From the NCBI GenBank assembly GCA_963691715.1, contig OY829281.1, forward strand, positions 558,001 through 622,000: a stretch of 64,000 nt of DNA, read 5' to 3'. The translations under genes were made by a program, and so were the position numbers. A model generated the notes under the pieces. That model was not told the DNA's origin, searched no databases, and saw nothing but the letters and a program-made list of their open reading frames with translations. This document shows, piece by piece, positions 36,233 through 44,976 of this stretch (positions are counted from its first letter, which is position 1; the number at the start of each line of letters is the position of its first letter). Origin of the DNA: HXMU1420-13 sp963691715. GTDB taxonomy: Bacteria > Bacteroidota > Rhodothermia > Balneolales > Balneolaceae.

Positions 36233-37522
36233 ATGATAAAATGTGATGTTAGGATTGCAAGATCCTTTTTAGATGACCAAACCTATATAACTGCACGTAG
36301 TAAAACAGACTTTGGGTACAAACAACTGGTTGAAAAATCAGGGCCTGGATCAGAGTGGCTAGGTTGGAGGGATATTTTAGCTTCGCCAAATGATGCGATT
36401 TTGGAAGAAATCGATACATTAAGCTCAAAAATCAGAAAAAATGCAGATATCTTTATCGTTTGCGGAATTGGAGGTTCCTATCTCGGTTCGAAAGCTGTCA
36501 TAGATGCTTTATCACCTCATTTCGATTCTCATGGTCCAGAAATATTGTATGCGGGACATCATATGGGAGGTAAATATTTACAAGAGTTGATCGAATATGT
36601 GAAATCACCTAAAATAGATGGTAGTCATAAATCTGTATATGTAAATGTAATTTCTAAATCTGGATCTACACTAGAAACAGCATTAGCGTTTCGAGCGCTT
36701 CGAGAAACACTCGATGAAACGTATGGTGATGATGCTAATTCTCGAATTATATGTACAACGAGTGAAGAGGGTGGAATTTTAAATCAGCTAATCGAAATGA
36801 AAGGCTATAAAAAATTTATAATACCTGATGATATTGGCGGAAGGTTTTCTGTACTCACACCGGTAGGTTTATTGCCTATCGCAGTTGCTGGTCTTGATAT
36901 TAGAGCATTGTTTTATGGTGCCGTATCGGCATACAATCACTATGAGGATGAAACGGAAGAAATTCTTGAATACACAGCATTAAGAAATGCCTTACACAAA
37001 TCTGGAAAAACCATAGATGTTATTTCGTGCTTTGAACCAGAGTTGGCTTCATTTGGGGGATGGATACAACAACTTTATGGAGAAAGCGAAGGAAAAGAAG
37101 GGAAAGGTATATTTCCAACTGTTGCTACTTTTTCCACTGATTTGCATAGCATAGGTCAATTTATTCAACAAGGAAAAAGATCTTTATTAGAAACATTTTT
37201 GATAGTTGGAGCGCCATTTTCTTCCATAAATGTTCAGGAAATGGAAGGTGATGATGATAAATTAAATTATCTTGCTGGCAAAAGTTTTCATGAAATTAAT
37301 ACAAAAGCACGGCTTGGTACAACAGAGGCACACCAGGATGGAAATGTTCCAATTGTAAATATAACAATTGATACCCTGAATGAAGAAAATATTGGGTCAC
37401 TTATATATTTCTTTGAGCTATCAACAGGTGTTTTTGTTTACAGTTTAGGTGTTAACCCATTTAATCAACCAGGAGTGGAAGATTACAAAAAAGCTATGTA
37501 TCGTCTTTTAGGTAAAGATTAA
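36233..37522 (+). CDS. pgi: Glucose-6-phosphate isomerase
   Basis: 429 residues, the short form found in Bacillus and Bacteroidota rather than the 550-residue enterobacterial type. Signatures include GIGGSYLGSKAVIDAL (about 80-95), SKSGSTLETALAF (about 142-154), the conserved DDIGGRFSVLTPVGLLP around residue 200, and the C-terminal GVNPFNQPGVEDYKKAMY, whose lysine takes part in ring opening. It interconverts glucose and fructose 6-phosphate. The 3-bp spacing from pfkA and 12-bp spacing to the kinase gene indicate one transcript. Confidence 0.97.
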   Translation: MIKCDVRIARSFLDDQTYITARSKTDFGYKQLVEKSGPGSEWLGWRDILASPNDAILEEIDTLSSKIRKNADIFIVCGIGGSYLGSKAVIDALSPHFDSHGPEILYAGHHMGGKYLQELIEYVKSPKIDGSHKSVYVNVISKSGSTLETALAFRALRETLDETYGDDANSRIICTTSEEGGILNQLIEMKGYKKFIIPDDIGGRFSVLTPVGLLPIAVAGLDIRALFYGAVSAYNHYEDETEEILEYTALRNALHKSGKTIDVISCFEPELASFGGWIQQLYGESEGKEGKGIFPTVATFSTDLHSIGQFIQQGKRSLLETFLIVGAPFSSINVQEMEGDDDKLNYLAGKSFHEINTKARLGTTEAHQDGNVPIVNITIDTLNEENIGSLIYFFELSTGVFVYSLGVNPFNQPGVEDYKKAMYRLLGKD

Positions 37523-37534
37523 GAAATAAATATT

Positions 37535-38170
37535 GTGCAGGATCAGCTAAAATCAAAATACATCGCCGTAGCAGGGAATATTGGAGCAGGAAAATCATCT
37601 TTAACAGGATTGTTATCCAAACATTTCAAATGGCAAGCTTTTTATGAATCAGTGGATGATAATCCTTACTTAGCAGATTTCTATGAAGATATGCTAAGAT
37701 GGAGTTTTAATCTTCAAATATATTTTTTGTCGAGCAGGTTTAGGCATCAAAAAGAAATGCTAGAACAGAAAATCAGCTTAATTCAAGACAGAACCATCTA
37801 TGAGGATGTTGAAATATTTGCGAAGAATCTTCACGAGATGAACTTAATGAGTGATAGGGATTTTAATAATTATGAAGCTCTCTTTCATGAAATGAGTCAT
37901 TACTTAAGACCACCCGACTTACTCATCTATTTACGTGCGCAAGTACCTACTCTAGTTCGTCAAATTCAGCAGAGAGGTAGAGATTATGAAAATACAATAA
38001 GAATTGATTATCTAGAACGATTGAACCGTCTTTACGAAGATTGGATAGATCGATATCCTCATGAAAAGCTCATTATTGACACCGATGATTTAGATTTTGT
38101 AAATAATCCAGAAGATCTAGGAAAAATTATTGAGCTTATTGAACAGAGAATTTATGGTTTATTTAACTAA
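37535..38170 (+). CDS. Deoxynucleoside kinase (dGK/dAK type)
   Basis: 211 residues starting at GTG; no usable ATG lies between pgi and the P-loop. The P-loop GNIGAGKSS is at about 14-22, the base and sugar contacts sit in QDRTIYEDVEIFA (about 88-100), and the basic lid is RQIQQRGRDYE (about 145-155). It phosphorylates deoxynucleosides for salvage to dNTP precursors in the cytosol. The GTG start at the end of a glycolytic operon suggests modest expression. The specific base preference (purine or pyrimidine) cannot be read off. Confidence 0.92.
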   Translation: MQDQLKSKYIAVAGNIGAGKSSLTGLLSKHFKWQAFYESVDDNPYLADFYEDMLRWSFNLQIYFLSSRFRHQKEMLEQKISLIQDRTIYEDVEIFAKNLHEMNLMSDRDFNNYEALFHEMSHYLRPPDLLIYLRAQVPTLVRQIQQRGRDYENTIRIDYLERLNRLYEDWIDRYPHEKLIIDTDDLDFVNNPEDLGKIIELIEQRIYGLFN

Positions 38171-38201
38171 TTGAACGGCAGTGGTAAGTTACGTATCTTT
38201 G
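38171..38201 (+). promoter_or_regulatory. Bacteroidota-type promoter for yceD-rpmF-fab run
   Basis: TTG at 38171-38173, 20-nt spacer, TATCTTTG at 38194-38201. Spacer length and -7 octamer are identical to those at 13883-13913. The start would lie only a few bases after the -7 element, leaving a leader of roughly 15-20 nt before yceD. Confidence 0.75.
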
Positions 38202-38210
38202 TAAGCTGTA

Positions 38211-38216
38211 GAGGAG
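38211..38216 (+). promoter_or_regulatory. Shine-Dalgarno deciding the yceD start
   Basis: GAGGAG directly abuts an ATG at 38217 and lies 6 nt before a second in-frame ATG at 38223. Normal spacing favours the second. A clear ribosome-binding site is unusual in this genome. Confidence 0.6.
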
Positions 38217-38222
38217 ATGAAT

Positions 38223-38720
38223 ATGTTTACCTTTAAGATCTTTGAAATTCCTGATGGGAAAAGCAATCGAAAGCTTATACTTTCGGAAACTACTATTGAT
38301 TTAGGTGAAGTATCACTTAAACAAGCAGAAGTTGCTTTAGAGTTTGAAAAAACATCAAGATTTATACGTGTTTTAATGGATATAAATGCGGATGTAAATC
38401 TTATTTGTGATCGCTCTCTGGAGCCTTTTCTCTTCCATGTAAGTCAGTCTTATGAAATCTTGTTTAAATATGATAATGAGATAGATTCTGAAGATGAATA
38501 TGGTGCCATTAGGAGTATAGATTTACATAAAAATGAGATAGACATAGAACAGGATGTTCTAGATACCATACTGGTTCATCTGCCTGCAAAGAAATTACAC
38601 CCGCGTTTTTTGGATGAGAAAGGAAATGCCATAGAGTTTAAAACTCAATCATTTGGTCATTTTGAGGACAAAGAGCTGATTGATCCAAGATGGGCGGCAC
38701 TAAAAGACTTAAAGAAATAA
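38223..38720 (+). CDS. YceD-like DUF177 protein, 23S rRNA accumulation factor
   Basis: 165 residues from the ATG chosen for its Shine-Dalgarno spacing (167 from the ATG two codons earlier). It shows the DUF177 fold pattern: an N-terminal IDLGEV strand, a central RVLMDINADVNLICDRSLEPF where cysteine-containing ribosome-linked members have a CxRC-type site (here only one Cys), and an acidic end with DPRWAALKDL. In most bacteria the gene directly precedes rpmF and plsX, exactly as here. Family members affect 23S rRNA levels. A TAnnTTTG promoter lies just upstream, so it starts the ribosome/fatty-acid run. Confidence 0.88.
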   Translation: MFTFKIFEIPDGKSNRKLILSETTIDLGEVSLKQAEVALEFEKTSRFIRVLMDINADVNLICDRSLEPFLFHVSQSYEILFKYDNEIDSEDEYGAIRSIDLHKNEIDIEQDVLDTILVHLPAKKLHPRFLDEKGNAIEFKTQSFGHFEDKELIDPRWAALKDLKK

Positions 38721-38738
38721 CTGACATATAATCCAAAA

Positions 38739-38918
38739 ATGGCACATCCTAAACGAAAAATTTCAAAGGCCAGAAGAAATAAAAGACGTTCTCATCACGC
38801 AATAGCCGATGTTACACTTGCAAAATGTTCAAACTGTGGTGAGCTACATAAATATCATCATGTATGCCCATCTTGTGGTTACTACAGAGGGCGAGAAGTA
38901 ATGAATGTAGCTAATTAG
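38739..38918 (+). CDS. rpmF: 50S ribosomal protein L32
   Basis: 59 residues between yceD and plsX. It begins MAHPKRKISKARRNKRRSH, the usual basic start, and carries a zinc-ribbon of two cysteine pairs: KCSNCGE (Cys30, Cys33) and VCPSCGYY (about 43 and 46). It ends GREVMNVAN. L32 sits near the peptidyl-transferase side of the large subunit. All four cysteines are kept, so this is the zinc-binding form. Spacing is 18 bp from yceD and 5 bp to plsX, so it is co-transcribed with both. Confidence 0.97.
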   Translation: MAHPKRKISKARRNKRRSHHAIADVTLAKCSNCGELHKYHHVCPSCGYYRGREVMNVAN

Positions 38919-38923
38919 GCATT

Positions 38924-39910
38924 ATGATTATTGCTGTTGATGCAGTTGGAGGAGACTTTTATCCAAAGAATCCTGTAGAAGGTGCATTGTTAGCTTTAGC
39001 TGAAAATCATTCTCTCAACATTATATTAGTTGGACCTGAGCAACTTATTCAAAAAGAATTAAAACTTCATGTTTACGATTCTAACAGAATATCAATTGTT
39101 GATGCTCCAGATATAGTGACAATGAAAGATCCAGCATCAGCAGCCTTGAAGAGCAAACGGAATTCATCAATTTCGGAAGGCTTGAATGCTCATAAAAATA
39201 ATCAGTGCCAAGGATTTGTTAGTGCAGGCAATACAGGTGCTTTATTAGCAGCCTCTACATTGATTTTAGGTAAACTGGATGGAGTAATACGCCCTACAAT
39301 TGCATCATACTATCCTACACTAAAAGGATTCAGACTTCTAGTAGATGCTGGAGCAAATCTTGAAGTTAAACCTGACATGGCATTCCAATTTGCAAAAATG
39401 GCACAAATATTTGCTCAGCATATAATGAATATAGAAAAACCTAAAGTTGGTCTTTTAAATGTCGGTGAGGAAGAGGGAAAAGGAACAGATTCCTTAAAAA
39501 AGATTTTTACTCAGTTAGAGCAATTAGAAGATTTCGTTGGAAACGTTGAAGGAAGAGACATTTTTCCCGCAAAAGCAGATGTTTATGTAACTGATGGTGT
39601 GGTAGGTAACATTCTTTTAAAGTTTGGTGAATCTATCCCTAAGGCACTAAAGCAAATGGTTACAGATGCATCTAAAGGTGGTTTGATGGCAAAGCTAGAA
39701 CTCTGGGCAGCAAGAAAGGTATTAAGGAAATCACTTACTCCATTTAATTACGAGAGAGTAGGGGGCTTACCTTTTCTTGGCGTTGATGGGGTAAGTATTG
39801 TTGGACATGGAGGAAGTTCTGCACTAGCTATTAGTAATATGATCACATCAGCAGTTAGCTGCATTAACAGCGATATAAATGGCAAAATTGTCGCAACTTT
39901 AAAAGGATAA
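38924..39910 (+). CDS. plsX: Phosphate acyltransferase PlsX
   Basis: 328 residues. It makes acyl-phosphate from acyl-ACP for phospholipid synthesis, acting at the membrane surface. The family start IIAVDAVGGDFYPKNPVEGA is present, followed by VSAGNTGALLAAS (about 101-113), LNVGEEEGKGT and VTDGVVGNILLKFGE. The conserved C-terminal half includes GGLPFLGVDGVSIVGHGGSS. The order rpmF-plsX-fabH-fabD-fabG-acpP-fabF-rnc is the classic bacterial fatty-acid cluster, and the gene lies 5 bp after rpmF and 9 bp before fabH. Confidence 0.97.
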   Translation: MIIAVDAVGGDFYPKNPVEGALLALAENHSLNIILVGPEQLIQKELKLHVYDSNRISIVDAPDIVTMKDPASAALKSKRNSSISEGLNAHKNNQCQGFVSAGNTGALLAASTLILGKLDGVIRPTIASYYPTLKGFRLLVDAGANLEVKPDMAFQFAKMAQIFAQHIMNIEKPKVGLLNVGEEEGKGTDSLKKIFTQLEQLEDFVGNVEGRDIFPAKADVYVTDGVVGNILLKFGESIPKALKQMVTDASKGGLMAKLELWAARKVLRKSLTPFNYERVGGLPFLGVDGVSIVGHGGSSALAISNMITSAVSCINSDINGKIVATLKG

Positions 39911-39919
39911 ATAATTCAG

Positions 39920-40909
39920 ATGGAAGTAAAAAGAGCTAAGATATCATCAGTTGGACATTATCTGCCTGAATACCGTCTTACCAATTTCGAGCTTGAGAAA
40001 ATGGTAGATACTAACGATGAATGGATAAGAACAAGAACGGGCATTAGTGAAAGAAGAATTCTAAAAGATCCTACAAAAGCGAGTGCTTTCATGGCTGCTG
40101 AAGCTTCTAAAGAAGCACTCAAAGAAGTTGGGGTAGACCCAATGGAAATTGACTTGATTATCGTAGCTACAGTGACCCCAGATTATCCATTTCCTGCAAC
40201 GGCATGCTTGGTTCAGGATTTTATAGGGGCTAAAAAAGCTTTTGCTTTTGATTTGTCTGCGGCTTGTTCAGGCTTTATATATGCACTAACTACCGGTGCA
40301 AGTTTTATAGAATCCGGGCAAGCAAAAAAAGTTTTAGTGATAGGTGCTGATAAAATGAGTTCTATACTAGACTATACCGATCGAGCAACTTGTATTTTAT
40401 TCGGAGATGGAGCTGGGGCTGTTTTGTTAGAAGAATCTACAGATAGTACTGGAATTATTAATAGTATACATTATACCGAGGGTGATTCTAACTGCAGTTT
40501 ATATCAACATGCTGGTGGATCTTTAAATCCAGCTTCCCACGAGACTGTTGACGCAAGACAGCATTCTATTAGCCAAGATGGACGTGCAGTATTCAAAAAA
40601 GCAACAATGGGAATGGCTGATGTTTCACTTGAAATCATGGAAAAAAATAATTTATCAGCAGACGATGTTGCATGGCTAGTTCCTCATCAAGCTAATTTGA
40701 GAATAATAGATGCCACTGCAAATCGGATGGGTATTTCATCTGATAAGGTAATGATAAACATTAACAAATATGGAAATACAACCGCAGGTACTATTCCTTT
40801 ATGTTTATACGACTGGAAAGATAAATTGAACAAAGGTGACAATCTTATTCTTGCAGCTTTTGGAGGAGGATTTACATGGGGAGCTGTTTACGTAACGTGG
40901 AGTAAATAA
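39920..40909 (+). CDS. fabH: Beta-ketoacyl-ACP synthase III
   Basis: 329 residues. It starts fatty-acid synthesis by condensing an acyl-CoA primer with malonyl-ACP. The Cys-His-Asn triad is Cys116 (DLSAACSGF), His256 (VPHQANLRI) and Asn286 (NKYGNTTAG). The surface signature ISSVGHYLPEYRLTNFEL at the start is typical. Its stop overlaps fabD by one base (40909), indicating coupled translation. Branched or straight primer preference cannot be read from the sequence. Confidence 0.97.
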   Translation: MEVKRAKISSVGHYLPEYRLTNFELEKMVDTNDEWIRTRTGISERRILKDPTKASAFMAAEASKEALKEVGVDPMEIDLIIVATVTPDYPFPATACLVQDFIGAKKAFAFDLSAACSGFIYALTTGASFIESGQAKKVLVIGADKMSSILDYTDRATCILFGDGAGAVLLEESTDSTGIINSIHYTEGDSNCSLYQHAGGSLNPASHETVDARQHSISQDGRAVFKKATMGMADVSLEIMEKNNLSADDVAWLVPHQANLRIIDATANRMGISSDKVMININKYGNTTAGTIPLCLYDWKDKLNKGDNLILAAFGGGFTWGAVYVTWSK

Positions 40910-41796
40910 TGAAAACAGCATATCTTTTTCCGGGGCAGGGTTCTCAATTTATTGGTATGGGGAAAAATCATTATGATCTTAATGAGCAAATAAAAGATCG
41001 TTTTGATGAGGCTAATGAATTTTTAGGACTAGATCTAAAATCAATTATGTTTGATGGTCCTGAAGAAATATTAAAACAAACCGAGTTCACCCAACCTGCA
41101 ATTTTTCTTCATTCGGTAACATTATTTGAATCCATTAACTCTATCCCTGATATGGTTGCAGGGCATAGTTTGGGAGAATTTAGTGCATTAGTTGCTTGTG
41201 GTGCAGTAGCATTTAAAGATGCCTTAAAAGTAGTAAGAAAAAGAGGGCAATTGATGCAAGAAGCTGGTTCCTCTAATCCGGGTACGATGGCGGCTATAAT
41301 AGGTATGACAGATGAACATGTAGAACAAGTTTGCTTAGAAGCAACAACGCTTACGAATAAGGAAGTGGTAGCAGCAAACTATAATTGTCCAGGCCAATTA
41401 GTAATTTCTGGTTATATAGAAGCAGTGGAAAAAGCAGTTGAAATAGCCGCTCAAAAAGGTGCAAGAATGGCAAAAATATTACCAGTAAGTGGGGCTTTTC
41501 ATTCAAGTTTGATGCAACCAGCTCTTGAAGGACTTAGATATGAATTAGAAAATTTAGAAATTAAAAAACCATATTGTGCAATTTACAGTAATTATTCAGC
41601 TGAACCCACAACTGATATAGAGCAGATAAGGAGCAATTTGCTAAACCAGTTGCTAAATCCAGTAAAATGGACACAAACCCTTACAAATATGATGAAAAAT
41701 GGGGCTAGTTCATTTGTAGAAGTAGGGCCAGGCAAAGTCTTACAAGGTTTAGTTAAACGAACAAATAGAAAAGCAGAAATTTCAGGTTATCAATAA
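40909..41796 (+). CDS. fabD: Malonyl-CoA:ACP transacylase
   Basis: 295 residues. Loads malonyl groups on ACP. The nucleophile is Ser87 in GHSLGEFSAL and the partner is His198 in SGAFHSSLM. FPGQGSQFIGMG at the start and ANYNCPGQLVISG mid-protein are family hallmarks. It overlaps fabH by one base and is 5 bp from fabG, inside the fab operon. Confidence 0.97.
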   Translation: MKTAYLFPGQGSQFIGMGKNHYDLNEQIKDRFDEANEFLGLDLKSIMFDGPEEILKQTEFTQPAIFLHSVTLFESINSIPDMVAGHSLGEFSALVACGAVAFKDALKVVRKRGQLMQEAGSSNPGTMAAIIGMTDEHVEQVCLEATTLTNKEVVAANYNCPGQLVISGYIEAVEKAVEIAAQKGARMAKILPVSGAFHSSLMQPALEGLRYELENLEIKKPYCAIYSNYSAEPTTDIEQIRSNLLNQLLNPVKWTQTLTNMMKNGASSFVEVGPGKVLQGLVKRTNRKAEISGYQ

Positions 41797-41801
41797 GTAT
41801 T

Positions 41802-42551
41802 ATGGCATTATCATTAGAAGGAAAAACTTGTTTAGTAACGGGTGGTAGCAGAGGAATAGGAAAGGCTATTGCTCTAACACTGGCTAAATTTGGCGCAGAC
41901 GTTGCAATTACATATGCAAGATCTTCAGAGGCAGCAAATGAAGTAAAAGAAGAAATTGAAAGCTTAGGAAAAAAAGCTAAAGCTATAAAAGCAGACGCAG
42001 TAAATTTCGATGAAGCTACTAATGTTATTAATGAAGTGGTTTCTGACTGGGGTAAAATTGATGTATTAGTCAATAATGCAGGTATTACTCGCGACACACT
42101 GTTACTTAGAATGAGCGAAAATGATTGGGATGATGTAATTACCACAAATTTAAAGAGCGTTTTTAATTATTCGAAAGCTTGTGCCAGGCCAATGATGAAA
42201 AATAGAGGCGGTTCTGTAATAAATATCGGATCTGTAGTAGGATTGAATGGAAATGCTGGCCAAGCAAATTATTCAGCTTCAAAAGCTGGTTTAATAGGGT
42301 TTACAAAATCTTATGCCAAAGAATTAGCTTCTAGAGGAATTCGTTCTAATGCTGTTGCACCAGGTTACATAATAACAGACATGACAGAAGCACTTGGAGA
42401 TAAAGTGCTTGATGGAATTAAAGCAGCTACTCCATTAGGTAGAGCCGGTGAGGTACAAGAAGTAGCGGACGCTGTAGTATTCTTAGCTTCTGATATGAGT
42501 AGCTACATAACCGGAGAAGTAATTCGTGTCGATGGTGGAATGGCCATGTAA
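41802..42551 (+). CDS. fabG: 3-oxoacyl-ACP reductase
   Basis: 249 residues, classic short-chain dehydrogenase. The NADPH loop TGGSRGIG is at 13-20. The NNAG motif is at 91-94, and the catalytic Ser144, Tyr157 and Lys161 lie in NIGSVVG and NYSASKAG. RSNAVAPGYIITDMT is the usual substrate-side segment. It reduces the beta-keto group during elongation. An 80-bp gap with a 14-bp palindrome separates it from acpP. Confidence 0.97.
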   Translation: MALSLEGKTCLVTGGSRGIGKAIALTLAKFGADVAITYARSSEAANEVKEEIESLGKKAKAIKADAVNFDEATNVINEVVSDWGKIDVLVNNAGITRDTLLLRMSENDWDDVITTNLKSVFNYSKACARPMMKNRGGSVINIGSVVGLNGNAGQANYSASKAGLIGFTKSYAKELASRGIRSNAVAPGYIITDMTEALGDKVLDGIKAATPLGRAGEVQEVADAVVFLASDMSSYITGEVIRVDGGMAM

Positions 42552-42552
42552 A

Positions 42553-42566
42553 TGGTTGCGCAACCA
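42553..42566. repeat. 14-bp perfect palindrome between fabG and acpP
   Basis: TGGTTGCGCAACCA is fully self-complementary and starts two bases after the fabG stop codon. It lies in the leader region of acpP. It has no central loop, which suits a dimeric protein-binding site better than an RNA hairpin. No T-run follows. Confidence 0.4.
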
Positions 42567-42631
42567 AAGATGAATGTTTAATTTACAATAATAAAATTTT
42601 AAAATTACCCATAACTATAATAGGACACATT

Positions 42632-42871
42632 ATGTCACAAGATGTTGAATCAAAAGTAAAAGCCATAATCGTTGACAAACTAGGAGTTGATGATTCAGAA
42701 GTAGTTGGTGATGCAAATTTCACAAACGACCTTGGCGCAGACTCTTTAGATACCGTAGAGCTTATCATGGAATTTGAAAAAGAATTTGATCTTAGTATTC
42801 CAGATGAAGATGCAGAAAATATTGCAACTGTAGGTGATGCAGTAACTTACCTTTCAGGTAAACTATCTTAA
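42632..42871 (+). CDS. acpP: Acyl carrier protein
   Basis: 79 residues, strongly acidic. The phosphopantetheine attachment serine is Ser38 in the DSL motif of LGADSLDTVELIM. Helices match the four-helix ACP fold. It carries growing acyl chains for the neighbouring Fab enzymes and supplies acyl groups to PlsX. The 80-bp leader with its palindrome may allow separate control, as acpP is usually made in great excess over the enzymes. Confidence 0.98.
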   Translation: MSQDVESKVKAIIVDKLGVDDSEVVGDANFTNDLGADSLDTVELIMEFEKEFDLSIPDEDAENIATVGDAVTYLSGKLS

Positions 42872-42893
42872 GCCTTTTACTTCCTCATTCATT

Positions 42894-44138
42894 ATGAGTG
42901 AAAGAAGAGTTGTAATAACGGGTATAGGCGCTCTTACACCTTTGGGTAAGAGCGCTCCCGATTTTTGGAACGGACTTGTATCTGGTAACAGTGGAGTTCG
43001 ATCGATAGAACATTTTGATACCTCCGACTTAGCTACAAAATTTGCTGCTCAAATCGAAGATTATAATCCTCAGGATTATTTTGAAAGAAAAGATGGTCGT
43101 AGACTTGATTTAGTTGCACAATATGGAATTATAGCTACTAGAGAAGCTTTAATTGATTCAGGCATTGACCTTGATTCGATAGATAAAGATCAAGTAGCAG
43201 TAATGGTTGGTACTGGCATTGGAGGGATGAAAACGTTTTATGATCAATCAATCCAACTTCACGAGAGGGGGGCAAGGGGAGTGTCTCCATTTTTTATCCC
43301 CATGCTTATTCCAGATTTAGTGTCAGGTCAAATATCAATAAGACATGGTTTTCGAGGTCCTAATTATTGTGCAGTCTCTGCCTGTGCAACAGGCTCTCAC
43401 AATATTGGAATAGCTTATGATACGATCAGGTATGGTCAATCAGATTATGCCGTTACAGGTGGTACCGAAGCTCCAATCACTAGAATTGGTATTGCCGGAT
43501 TTAATTCGATGAAAGCAATGTCTACACGAAATGAAGAACCAGAACGAGCATCTAGACCTTTTGATATCGACAGAGATGGTTTTGTTTTAGGAGAAGGCTC
43601 AGGAATTTTCTTTTTGGAAGAACTTGAATTAGCTAAAGCCCGTGGAGCTAGAATTTATGGTGAAATTGTTGGCTATGGTTATTCTGGAGATGCTTATCAT
43701 ATTACTGCGCCTGACCCAGAAGGTGGAGGAGTTAAATTATCTATTACCAAGGCATTAAAATCAGCTAAAATCCATGCAGATGATATAGATCATATAAATA
43801 TGCATGGGACTTCCACTCCGCTTGGAGATATTGCTGAAACTAATTCTATTAAACAAGTTTTTGGTGATCATGCTCATAAAATCAATCTAAATTCCACTAA
43901 GTCAATGACAGGTCATACTTTAGGGGCAGCAGGTGCAATTGAATCAGTGGCATCAGTCTTGGCTATATATCATGGAATGATTCCTCCCACAATTAATATT
44001 GATCAACAAGACTCAGCTTGTGATTTAAATTATACAGCGAATAATCCTGTAGTACGAGAAGTAAAATATGCCTTAAATAATGCATTTGGTTTCGGTGGTC
44101 ATAATTCAACATTAGTATTTAAGAAATACGAGGAATGA
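42894..44138 (+). CDS. fabF: Beta-ketoacyl-ACP synthase II
   Basis: 414 residues. Elongating condensing enzyme with the Cys-His-His triad: Cys164 (SACATGSHNIG), His304 (MHGTSTPLGD) and His341 (MTGHTLGAAG). RRVVITGIGALTPLG opens the thiolase fold and the C-terminal NAFGFGGHNS is the gating loop region. It follows acpP by 22 bp and ends 1 bp before rnc. Confidence 0.97.
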   Translation: MSERRVVITGIGALTPLGKSAPDFWNGLVSGNSGVRSIEHFDTSDLATKFAAQIEDYNPQDYFERKDGRRLDLVAQYGIIATREALIDSGIDLDSIDKDQVAVMVGTGIGGMKTFYDQSIQLHERGARGVSPFFIPMLIPDLVSGQISIRHGFRGPNYCAVSACATGSHNIGIAYDTIRYGQSDYAVTGGTEAPITRIGIAGFNSMKAMSTRNEEPERASRPFDIDRDGFVLGEGSGIFFLEELELAKARGARIYGEIVGYGYSGDAYHITAPDPEGGGVKLSITKALKSAKIHADDIDHINMHGTSTPLGDIAETNSIKQVFGDHAHKINLNSTKSMTGHTLGAAGAIESVASVLAIYHGMIPPTINIDQQDSACDLNYTANNPVVREVKYALNNAFGFGGHNSTLVFKKYEE

Positions 44139-44139
44139 A

Positions 44140-44880
44140 ATGAAGGCTGTCCGGTTAATATTTTCCTTTTTTGGGAATAAGTCAGCCGGTAAGAGCCGTC
44201 GAATAATAGAATTAGAGAAAATCATTGGTACTACTATTGATGATCCCTCTCTTTTTCAACGAGCCCTTAGGCATCGTTCTATGCTAGCTCAAGATCAGTA
44301 TGCAAAATATGATAGCTATGAGCGTTTAGAGTTTTTAGGTGATGCAGTTTTAGATCTAATCGCAGCAGAAATATTATTTAGTCGATATCCAAAAAAAGAC
44401 GAAGGCTTCCTTACTAAAATTAGAGCGAAACTAGTACGCGGTGAAACCTTGGCAGACCTTTCAAAACAATTAGGCTTTGAAGATTTAATGGAGGTAGGTG
44501 ATAATAACTCTGTTGTTAAAATTTCAAAAAGTATTTTAGCTGATGTCTTCGAATCTATAATCGCGGCTATTTACATAACAAAAGGCTATTCAGTTGCATT
44601 TAAATTTGTAGAGAAAGTTTATTTAGAATTTATCGATTTTAATGATTTAGTAAATACCATAGATAATCATAAGAGTGCTTTGCTTGAGTACACACAAGCA
44701 CATCGTTTACCATTACCTTATTATAAAATGGTAAATGAATCTGGTCCAGGGCATAATAGAACCTTCGAAGTGGTAGTTTTAATTGGAGACGACGAATTTG
44801 GTACAGGAATAGGTAAAAGTAAAAAAAAGGCAGAACAATTAGCTGCAGAAGTAGCACTACAAGTGTTAGGAAAAAACTAA
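44140..44880 (+). CDS. rnc: Ribonuclease III
   Basis: 246 residues. Endonuclease for double-stranded RNA, processing rRNA and mRNA. The signature YERLEFLGDAVLDL (about 61-74) holds the catalytic acidic residues, and DVFESIIAAIY (about 137-147) supplies the second metal cluster. The double-stranded RNA-binding domain spans about 175-244 (HKSALLEYTQAHRLPLPYY to KKKAEQLAAEVALQVL). It ends the fab run, as in many bacteria, with a 1-bp gap after fabF. Confidence 0.96.
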   Translation: MKAVRLIFSFFGNKSAGKSRRIIELEKIIGTTIDDPSLFQRALRHRSMLAQDQYAKYDSYERLEFLGDAVLDLIAAEILFSRYPKKDEGFLTKIRAKLVRGETLADLSKQLGFEDLMEVGDNNSVVKISKSILADVFESIIAAIYITKGYSVAFKFVEKVYLEFIDFNDLVNTIDNHKSALLEYTQAHRLPLPYYKMVNESGPGHNRTFEVVVLIGDDEFGTGIGKSKKKAEQLAAEVALQVLGKN

Positions 44881-44976
44881 ACATTCTATTTTATAGACTT
44901 GTTTTTTGAATTATTAAGCACGATTCTTAGTCGGCAAAAATTCATCATTTAATATATCATCTCAGTCTGCATGTAA

